Of a stretch of DNA of 36,331 nucleotides, positions 30,564 through 36,331 are shown piece by piece. The stretch is from NCBI GenBank assembly GCA_046047235.1, contig JBJOII010000031.1, positions 1 through 36,331 on the forward strand. The letters are read 5' to 3'. Source of the stretch: JBMTVN01 sp046047235. GTDB taxonomy: Bacteria; Verrucomicrobiota; Verrucomicrobiia; Limisphaerales; JAHDYP01. How positions within the stretch are numbered: position 1 is the stretch's first letter; every line of letters begins with the position of its first letter. The notes beneath the pieces were generated by a model. The model did not search any database and had not been told where the DNA came from. It saw only the letters and a list, made by a program, of their open reading frames with translations. Position numbers and translations under genes: made by a program.

Positions 30564-31673
30564 ATGACAGATCCTCGTTACACGGCATTGGCGCGGCTAT
30601 TGATTGATTATTCCACGGGGTTGAAGAAGGGGCAGCGCATCCTGCTGGATTTGGCGGATGTGCCGGATGAGTTTGGGGTGGAGCTATTGCGGGCGGTGCG
30701 GCGGGTGGGGGGTGTGCCGGCGTGCGAGGTGAGGCATTCGCGTTTGAGTCGGGAGATTTTGAATGGGTCGACGCCGGAGCATGCGAAGATGGTGCGGGAC
30801 ATTGAGCTGCATCGGATGAAAAAGATGCAGGCGTATGTGGCGGTGCGTGGGGCGCACAACATGAGTGAGACGGCGGATGTTCCGGGGGAACAGCAGTCGA
30901 TGTATGCGCGCACGTTGCGGCCGGTATTGGATTATCGGGTGAACAAGACCGAGTGGGTGGTGTTGCGCTGGCCGACGCCGTCGATGGCGCAGTCGGCGAA
31001 CATGAGCACTGAGGCGTTTGAGGATTTCTTTTTCCGGGTTTGCACGATGGATTACCGGAAGATGGCGAAGGCGGCGGTGCCGTTGCACCGTCGGATGAGT
31101 CGGGCGGACAAGGTGCATTTGAAGTCACCGGGGACGGATTTGACCTTTAGCATCAAGGGGATTGGGGCGCAGACGTGTGTGGGCAAGCGGAACATACCGG
31201 ACGGCGAGGTGTTTAGTTGTCCGGTGAAGAACACCGTGAATGGGGTGATTCAGTTTAACACGCCGACGATTTACACGGGGCGGAAGTTTGAGAACATCCG
31301 GCTGGAGTTTCGGGATGGGAAGGTGGTGGATGCGACGGGGAGTGACACCAAGAGGTTGAACGAGATTTTGGATACCGATGCGGGGGCGCGGTATGTAGGT
31401 GAGTTCTCGTTAGGGTTCAATCCGCATATTTTGTCGCCGATGTGCGACATTTTGTTTGATGAGAAGATTGCGGGGTCGCTGCATTTCACTCCGGGTCAGG
31501 CGTATGAGGATTGTGATAATGGGAACCGGTCGGCGGTGCATTGGGACATGGTCTTGATTCAGCGGCCGGAGTGGGGTGGTGGGGAGGTTTGGTTTGACGG
31601 GGAGTTGATTCGGAAGGACGGGTTGTTTGTGCCGAAGGATTTGAAGGCGTTGAATCCGGCCAACCTGAAGTAG
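30564..31673 (+). CDS. M29 family aminopeptidase (AmpS/AmpT type)
   Basis: The 369-aa cytosolic metallo-aminopeptidase starts MTDPRYTALARLLIDYSTGL and has LKKGQRILLDLADVPDEFGV, typical of the family N-terminus. The C-terminal catalytic part shows GARYVGEFSLGFNPH with the ligand Glu, IAGSLHFTPGQAYEDCDNGN, and SAVHWDMVLIQRP with the His-x-Asp pair. Length is slightly under the usual 400 aa. The ATG at 30564 is preceded by TTCGGG, a poor ribosome binding site. It ends about 25 bp before a strong bidirectional terminator shared with the convergent LysR gene. Confidence 0.9.
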   Translation: MTDPRYTALARLLIDYSTGLKKGQRILLDLADVPDEFGVELLRAVRRVGGVPACEVRHSRLSREILNGSTPEHAKMVRDIELHRMKKMQAYVAVRGAHNMSETADVPGEQQSMYARTLRPVLDYRVNKTEWVVLRWPTPSMAQSANMSTEAFEDFFFRVCTMDYRKMAKAAVPLHRRMSRADKVHLKSPGTDLTFSIKGIGAQTCVGKRNIPDGEVFSCPVKNTVNGVIQFNTPTIYTGRKFENIRLEFRDGKVVDATGSDTKRLNEILDTDAGARYVGEFSLGFNPHILSPMCDILFDEKIAGSLHFTPGQAYEDCDNGNRSAVHWDMVLIQRPEWGGGEVWFDGELIRKDGLFVPKDLKALNPANLK

Positions 31674-31697
31674 CTGGATTTGGATTAGGAAAGCGAA

Positions 31698-31728
31698 AGG
31701 CCCGCCTGGTGGAGCACCGGGCGGGCCT
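31698..31728. terminator. bidirectional terminator between M29 and LysR genes
   Basis: AGGCCCGCC (31698-31706) pairs with GGCGGGCCT (31720-31728), and inside it GGTG pairs with CACC around GAG, giving a near-complete stem of about 13 bp. It lies 25 bp after the M29 stop and 20 bp before the LysR stop, ending both convergent transcripts. Confidence 0.85.
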
Positions 31729-31747
31729 ATTCGTTGTAAGGTGGGGT

Positions 31748-32629
31748 TTAGTGATTCTCTTTGAGCAGGGTGATGAACTGCTTCATGGCGGGGGAGAGAA
31801 CCTTGTTCTTTTTGTAGATGATGGCGAGTTGGCGGAAGAACTCGACATCTTCGAACCGCATTTGGGCGAGGGTTTGTTTCTGGACTTCCTGGACGACCGT
31901 GGATTGGGGGACGACGGCCACGCCGGCTTCGATTTCGACGGCGCGTTTGACCGTTTCGATATTATCGAACTCCATGACTGGGTGGAGCGTGATGCCGCGG
32001 TCTTTGAGCGTGCGGTCGATGGCTTTGCGGGTGGGGATATCGGGTTCGAAGGCGATGATTTTTTCGTTGGCGATCTGGGCGACCTTGACCGCTTTTTGTT
32101 TGGTGAAGGGGTGGTTGGGGCTGCAGATGAGGACCATGGAGTCCTTCTTCATGGGGATGATCTCCAGCTTGCTATCCTTGACGGGGAAGGCGATTAGGCC
32201 CATGTCGACTACATTGCCCAGGACATCTTCGTAGACCTGGTTGGCGCGGCGGTATTCCACGTGGACGTGGACGGTGGGGTAGGCCTTGAGGAACTTTTTG
32301 ATGTAGGGAGGCAGGTCGTGGAGGCCGACGCTATAGATGGTGGCGACGCGGATTGTACCCGAGACGATATCCTTAATTTCCTGGAGGCGGCTATGGAGGG
32401 CTTCGTAAGTCTGGATTATTTGTTTACTGAAATCGTAGAGGACCTGGCCTTCGCGGGTGAGGCGGAATTTTTTCTTGCTGCGTTCGATCAAGAGGGACTT
32501 GAACTGGCGTTCGAGGGAGCTGATTTGCTGGCTGACTGCGGACTGCGTTACCCCGTTGATATGTGCGGCTTTGGTGAAACTTTCCGTTTCCGCCAAGTCA
32601 CAAAAAACCTTTAAACTCTCGATCTGCAT
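31748..32629 (-). CDS. LysR-family transcriptional regulator
   Basis: The 293-aa regulator has the standard N-terminal winged HTH: MQIESLKVFCDLAETESFTK, then INGVTQSAVSQQISSLERQF (recognition helix) and RSKKKFRLTREGQVLYDFSK. The effector domain (about 90-290) has the two-lobe periplasmic-binding-protein fold with IRVATIYSVGLHDLPPYIKK and AGVAVVPQSTVVQEV near the end. The effector is unknown; the gene is not divergent from an obvious target, as the neighbouring hybrid kinase lies upstream on the same strand. The ATG at 32629 is unambiguous. Composition is that of the flank. Confidence 0.93.
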   Translation of the reverse strand: MQIESLKVFCDLAETESFTKAAHINGVTQSAVSQQISSLERQFKSLLIERSKKKFRLTREGQVLYDFSKQIIQTYEALHSRLQEIKDIVSGTIRVATIYSVGLHDLPPYIKKFLKAYPTVHVHVEYRRANQVYEDVLGNVVDMGLIAFPVKDSKLEIIPMKKDSMVLICSPNHPFTKQKAVKVAQIANEKIIAFEPDIPTRKAIDRTLKDRGITLHPVMEFDNIETVKRAVEIEAGVAVVPQSTVVQEVQKQTLAQMRFEDVEFFRQLAIIYKKNKVLSPAMKQFITLLKENH

Positions 32630-32727
32630 AAGTGGAGAGAATCCTAATTCACTGCTTTAGTCAACCTAGGATTCGGTCGGTTGGCGGGCGTTGATCGTGA
32701 TAAGAAAAACTTTGCGCAGGCGATTCT

Positions 32728-34302
32728 TCAGGCGTCGTGATTTTGGGGTGGGGAGAGCGTTTGGCGGACTTTGCGGAGGAGTTCCTGGCTGGTGAAGGGT
32801 TTGCGGAGGTAGGCCTCTTCCTCGGAGGATCCCTGGGGGCGGACGTAGCCGCTGGTGGCGAGGATGGGGACATTGGGGGCGAGGCGGCGGAGGCGTTCTG
32901 TGAGTTCGCGGCCGCTCATGCCGGGCATGACGAGGTCAGTGACGACGAGGTCGATGGGGGTATTGGAGGATTGGAAGAGGTCGAGGGCACGTTGGCCGTT
33001 ATTGGCGGTGAGGACTTTATAGCCGAAGGCGGAGAGGATGGTTTGGCCCATATTGAGGAGCATTTCTTCGTCATCGACGACGAGGATGGTTTCGCTACCG
33101 CGGAGGTCATCGACTTTGGTGGACTGGTCGCGGACGATTTTTTGTTGGGCGGGGAGGAAGAGGCGGACGAGGGTGCCTTTTTGGGGTTCGCTGGTGAGGG
33201 AGACGACGCCGCCGTGGTTGGTGATGATACCGTAGACCCAGGCGAGGCCGAGGCCTCGGTGTTTGGGGTTATTTTTCGTAGTGAAGAAGGGTTCGAAGAC
33301 GCGGATTTGGTCTTCGCGGTTGATGCCGCAGCCGTTATCGGCGACTTCGATACAGACGTAGTGCCCGGCGGCGAGGCGGAGGTGGGTGGTGGTGACGGGT
33401 TCGTTGAAGCTATGGTTGAGGGTACGGACGGTAATTTCGCCCTGGTTTTGGACGGCTTCGATGGCGTTTTCGATGACGCGGGAGAGGGCTTGTTGGATTT
33501 TGGCCTCGTCGAACGTGACGGTGTAGAGGCGTTTTTCGAGTTGGACGTTCCAGGTGATGCCGGCTTGGTTGGCGCCTTGGAAGAGGTCGACCGTATTGCG
33601 GAGGACGGCGTTGAGGTTGCCGGGGGCTTGGGCGCGGGCGTCTTTTTCGGGGCGGCTGAAGTCGGCGAGGTCCTGGGCGATTTCTGCGCCTTTTTCGGCG
33701 GAGCGTTCGATTTGGAGGAGGGCGTTACGCCATGGGTGGCCGGGTTCGAGTCGGGAGAGGATGAGGGAGGAGTGGCCGAGGATGGTGGTGAGGGCGTTAT
33801 TGAAGTCGAGCGAGACGGTACGGATGAGTTGGAGGGCGCAGTCGAGTTTTTGTTTTTGGGCGGTATTGGTATCGACGGTTGCGGCTGGGGTGGCGGCGGG
33901 TGCGGTTATGGGTGTTGTGGGTGTTGTGGTTACGGCGGCTGGGGGAGCGGTTTCGGGTTGGAGGTGGGGGATATGGGGAAAGAGTTGAAATAGGCGGTAT
34001 TTATTTCCTTCTTTGTGGAAGGGGCAGACGTAGGTGGAGAAGCAGGCGGTGGTTCCGCCGCGGGTACGGAACGTGAGTTGAGTTTCGGTGAGGGAGGATT
34101 TTTCGAGGTGGCTGAGGAATTCTTCGGCGGTCCAGGGGTTTTCGTTGGTCCAGATGGAGGCGGCGAGGGAGGGCTCGCTTTCCATGATATTACCGAGGAC
34201 TTGGACGGCGGATTGGTTGGCGCGGCGGATCATGCCCGAGTCATCCACGAGGAATGCGGGCCAACCGGCTTGTTCCAGAACAAAGGCGAAATCGAGTTTC
34301 AT
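32728..34302 (-). CDS. hybrid histidine kinase-like protein lacking the acceptor His
   Basis: The 524-aa protein has an N-terminal PAS-like domain (about 1-115, AGWPAFLVDDSGMIRRANQS), a Thr/Pro/Ala-rich linker (about 118-145), a DHp helix, a HATPase domain and a C-terminal receiver (about 403-520). The DHp motif reads VSLDFNNALTTILGHSSLI, so Leu165 (CTC, 33808-33810) stands where kinases of the A-H-D-F-N-N type have His. The ATPase motifs VIENAIEAV, ADNGCGINREDQ and HRGLGLAWVYGI, and the receiver residues Asp in VVTDLVMPG and Lys in LRKPF, are intact. The ATG at 34302 is fixed by AAAGGAG 1-8 bp upstream on the minus strand. It may signal as a pseudokinase, or use another residue. Confidence 0.88.
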   Translation of the reverse strand: MKLDFAFVLEQAGWPAFLVDDSGMIRRANQSAVQVLGNIMESEPSLAASIWTNENPWTAEEFLSHLEKSSLTETQLTFRTRGGTTACFSTYVCPFHKEGNKYRLFQLFPHIPHLQPETAPPAAVTTTPTTPITAPAATPAATVDTNTAQKQKLDCALQLIRTVSLDFNNALTTILGHSSLILSRLEPGHPWRNALLQIERSAEKGAEIAQDLADFSRPEKDARAQAPGNLNAVLRNTVDLFQGANQAGITWNVQLEKRLYTVTFDEAKIQQALSRVIENAIEAVQNQGEITVRTLNHSFNEPVTTTHLRLAAGHYVCIEVADNGCGINREDQIRVFEPFFTTKNNPKHRGLGLAWVYGIITNHGGVVSLTSEPQKGTLVRLFLPAQQKIVRDQSTKVDDLRGSETILVVDDEEMLLNMGQTILSAFGYKVLTANNGQRALDLFQSSNTPIDLVVTDLVMPGMSGRELTERLRRLAPNVPILATSGYVRPQGSSEEEAYLRKPFTSQELLRKVRQTLSPPQNHDA

Positions 34303-34420
34303 GCTCCTTTCGGGCGGGCTACTGCTGGTTGAGAAGCTAAATGCGGGTCTGCGGGGGGGCAACTATAGAGTTTGGGGTGTGGGAGGTGCACAACTTTGGA
34401 AAACGCGCTTTTCAGTTGGG

Positions 34421-34427
34421 GGAGGGG
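34421..34427 (+). promoter_or_regulatory. Shine-Dalgarno-like GGAGGGG before trpS
   Basis: GGAGGGG lies 8 bp before an in-frame TTG at 34436 and 17 bp before the ATG at 34445. Spacing favours the TTG, which would add Met-Pro-Arg to the protein. This leaves the trpS start open. Confidence 0.45.
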
Positions 34428-34444
34428 TCATTACTTTGCCGCGC

Positions 34445-35410
34445 ATGCGAATTTTGTCCGGCATTCAGCCATCGGGTGCGCTGCATCTAGGTAATTATTT
34501 CGGCATGATGCGGCCTGCGATTGAGTTACAGGAGCAGGGGGATGCGTATTATTTCATCGCGGACTATCATTCCATGACGTCGTTGTTTGATGCGGGGCAG
34601 CGTCGGCGGAACACGATGGATGTGGCGTTGGATTTTCTGGCGTGCGGGTTGGATCCGGAGCGGACGGTGTTTTTTCGGCAATCGGACGTGCCGGAGGTGA
34701 CGGAGTTGACGTGGTTATTGAGCACCTTGACGCCGATGGGGTTATTGGAGCGGTGTCATAGTTACAAGGACAAGATGGCGAAGGGGATAGCGGCGACGCA
34801 CGGTTTGTTTTCGTATCCGGTTTTGATGGCGGCGGACATTTTGATTTACGATTCGAACGTGGTGCCGGTGGGGATGGATCAGAAGCAGCATGTGGAGGTG
34901 ACGCGGGATTTGGCGATCAAGTTCAACGAGTTGTATGGGGAGACATTTGTGGTGCCGGAGTCGAGGATTCGGGAGGCGACGGCGAAGGTTCCGGGGACGG
35001 ATGGGGAGAAGATGAGCAAGAGTTACGGGAACACGATTGAGATTTTCGGGGAGGAGAAGGCGTTGCGGAAGAAGATCATGGGGATTGTGATGGACAGTCG
35101 GAGTCCGCAGGAGCCGAAGCCGGATGCGGCGGAGAATTTGGCGGTGCAATTGATGCGTTTGGTGGCGGCGCCGGAGGTGGCGCAGGACTTTGAGGATCGG
35201 TTAAAGGCTGGGGGGTTGGGGTATGGGGATTTGAAGAAGGGGTTGTTTGAGAATTACTGGAATTATTTTGCGGAGGCGCGGGAGCGTCGGTTGGAGTTGC
35301 AGGCGAACCTGGATGGGGTGAACGAGATTTTGCGGCGTGGAGCGGAGAAGGCGAGGGGTGTAGCGCGGGTGGTTTTGGATCGGGCGCGGCGGAATTGTGG
35401 TTTGGTTTGA
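34445..35410 (+). CDS. trpS: tryptophanyl-tRNA synthetase
   Basis: The 321-aa class Ic synthetase charges tRNA-Trp. MRILSGIQPSGALHLGNYFG carries the HIGH-equivalent HLGN, and DGEKMSKSYGNTIEIF carries the KMSKS loop. ADYHSMTSLFDAGQ, VFFRQSDVPEVTELTWLLST and VPVGMDQKQHVEVTRDLA are family blocks, the last binding tryptophan. Length is normal. The frame is open upstream to 34088 but that sequence lies antisense to the hybrid kinase gene and is not used. An in-frame TTG at 34436 has a better-placed ribosome binding site than the ATG at 34445. It is divergent from the hybrid kinase gene. Confidence 0.94.
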   Translation: MRILSGIQPSGALHLGNYFGMMRPAIELQEQGDAYYFIADYHSMTSLFDAGQRRRNTMDVALDFLACGLDPERTVFFRQSDVPEVTELTWLLSTLTPMGLLERCHSYKDKMAKGIAATHGLFSYPVLMAADILIYDSNVVPVGMDQKQHVEVTRDLAIKFNELYGETFVVPESRIREATAKVPGTDGEKMSKSYGNTIEIFGEEKALRKKIMGIVMDSRSPQEPKPDAAENLAVQLMRLVAAPEVAQDFEDRLKAGGLGYGDLKKGLFENYWNYFAEARERRLELQANLDGVNEILRRGAEKARGVARVVLDRARRNCGLV

Positions 35411-35497
35411 GGCTTCTTATTCGCGTGAGACGGGGTGAACCGCGGTCCCTGGGGAAGTTGGGGGGGGCGATGATTTGCTGGACCACGAGCGGGCTAG

Positions 35498-35525
35498 AAA
35501 GCCCTTGGGCGGATGGGAGGGCTTT
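35498..35525 (+). terminator. hairpin downstream of trpS
   Basis: AAAGCCCT (35498-35505) and AGGGCTTT (35518-35525) form a perfect 8-bp stem with a 12-base loop, 88 bp after the trpS stop. No strong T-run follows it. Confidence 0.4.
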
Positions 35526-35592
35526 AGCGCGCCTGCCGCGCGCGGCGGCTAGGAGCTAGGAGATGGGCGCTTCGCGCGAGAGGTGGGAAGCG

Positions 35593-35653
35593 GAGCGCTG
35601 AGGAGGGATTGCTGCACCCTGCCAACGGCTAACGGCCAAATTGGGCTTTCGAT
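35593..35653. repeat. dispersed 60-bp repeat, copy B
   Basis: This matches copy A (28181-28240) at 46 of 61 aligned positions. The core reads CCAACGGCTAACGGCCAA, itself nearly two heptamers (CAACGGC, TAACGGC). Confidence 0.6.
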
Positions 35654-35770
35654 TTCGGTGAATGAGTTTCGTCCGGTGGTATGGGCGAGGTTGGAGCCGG
35701 AGGCTTACAAAGGTCGACTCAGAGTCTTCTTGTGGAGGAGGGGGGTGGTGAGGCTTAGTGGGGGTGTTTT

Positions 35771-36331
35771 ATGTCCATGATGGAATTTAATCCTGCGGCG
35801 CACCCGCATCGTCGGTTTAATCCCCTAACGGGAGACTGGATTTTGGTATCGCCGCATCGGACGCAGCGTCCGTGGCAGGGGGCGAGGGAGGTTGGCGGAA
35901 GCGATGAGCGTCCGGCTTATGATCCGGGGTGTTATTTGTGTCCGGGGAATGAGCGTGCGGGCGGGCTCAAGAATCCGGCGTACACGGGGACGCATGTTTT
36001 TCGGAACGATTTTTCGGCGTTGTTGCCTGATTTGCCTGCGGACGGTGCAGATTCCGGGGAGGGATTATTTCGGTCGACGGCGGTTGCGGGGGAGTGTCGG
36101 GTGGTTTGTTTTTCGCCGCGGCATGATCTGACTTTGGCGCGGATGGGGGTGGGGGAGATTCGTCGGGTGGTGGATGTCTGGGCGGGGCAGGTGGAGGAGT
36201 TGGGTGCGCGTTATCGGTGGGTGCAGGTGTTTGAGAACAAGGGGGCGGCAATGGGGTGTTCGAATCCGCATCCGCATGGGCAGGTCTGGGCGGGGGATTT
36301 TTTGCCGAGGTTGGTGGAGCAGGAGGACAGG
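35771..36331 (+). CDS. galT: galactose-1-phosphate uridylyltransferase, 5' part
   Basis: The frame runs open from the ATG at 35771 to the window end (187 codons), so the gene is cut by the window, not broken. The product exchanges UDP between glucose-1-phosphate and galactose-1-phosphate in the Leloir pathway. It opens with RRFNPLTGDWILVSPHRTQR and PWQG, has Cys54 and Cys57 in CYLCPGN (metal site), FRNDFSALLPDLP, and the catalytic SNPHPHGQVWA with the nucleophile His169 flanked by His167. The first ATG is used; ATGs at 35777 and 35780 are in frame. E. coli GalT is about 348 aa, so slightly more than half is visible. No other Leloir gene is in the window. Confidence 0.92.
   Translation, partial: MSMMEFNPAAHPHRRFNPLTGDWILVSPHRTQRPWQGAREVGGSDERPAYDPGCYLCPGNERAGGLKNPAYTGTHVFRNDFSALLPDLPADGADSGEGLFRSTAVAGECRVVCFSPRHDLTLARMGVGEIRRVVDVWAGQVEELGARYRWVQVFENKGAAMGCSNPHPHGQVWAGDFLPRLVEQEDR

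Larger units (their letters stand above)
35411..35770. other. repeat-bearing intergenic region between trpS and galT
   Basis: No gene is supported in this 360-bp gap. It has a terminator-like hairpin (35498-35525), a GC-only palindromic stretch CCGCGCGCGG near 35536, two GCTAGGA heptamers (35548-35561), a small GCGC-TTC-GCGC stem and the second copy of the dispersed repeat (35593-35653). The galT promoter should lie in its last 100 bp but is not recognisable. Confidence 0.65.

Noticed and set aside
32737..33993. Plus-strand open frame of 418 codons
   Set aside because: Antisense to the hybrid kinase gene, low-complexity acidic translation.

Overview
The window is a high-GC bacterial chromosome segment with two different base compositions. 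The gene mix suggests a Verrucomicrobiota (PVC group) bacterium: a Tat-exported GH78 rhamnosidase, a long U32 protein, M42 and M29 peptidases, and many short tandem repeats between genes. This placement is inference, because no rRNA or other marker gene is present. Outside about 6.99-22.6 kb the + strand is strongly richer in G than in C whichever way genes point, as expected of a leading replication strand. Between those coordinates the skew is absent, codon choice shifts towards C-ending codons, and the segment ends inside a broken SulP permease gene. I read it as a horizontally acquired island of about 15.6 kb.

Left flank (1-6990): a small conserved protein and a GH78 alpha-L-rhamnosidase on the minus strand. 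After a 140-bp array of 7-bp repeats come a plus-strand polytopic membrane protein, an ECF sigma factor, an overlapping one-TM protein (candidate anti-sigma factor), a Spy/CpxP-like periplasmic protein, an exported protein of unknown function and a small membrane protein.

Island (about 6990-22600): all genes are on the plus strand and closely packed. A 7TM-GAF-PAS histidine kinase overlaps a FixJ-type response regulator. A lone receiver protein overlaps the first of three tandem exported DUF1254/DUF1214 paralogues. Then come a DUF4239 (bestrophin-like) membrane protein, two exported proteins, a DUF3302 / HlyD / TolC-type outer membrane factor trio without an energised pump, a class I PPK2, and a truncated SulP. 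It looks like a signal-controlled envelope or stress-response cassette, but its physiological role cannot be read from sequence alone.

Right flank (22.6-36.3 kb): U32 (RlhA-like) protein, a Cys-containing hypothetical, an AsmA-like anchor protein, a 55-bp-period direct repeat, M42 peptidase (minus), proB, mazG, M29 aminopeptidase, a strong bidirectional terminator, a LysR regulator and a hybrid histidine kinase whose phospho-acceptor His is replaced by Leu (both minus), trpS, and the 5' part of galT running off the end. Intergenic spaces hold several unrelated tandem repeats that all have a 7-bp unit, palindromes, and a diverged 60-bp dispersed repeat. No tRNA, rRNA, CRISPR array, integrase or transposase gene was recognised.
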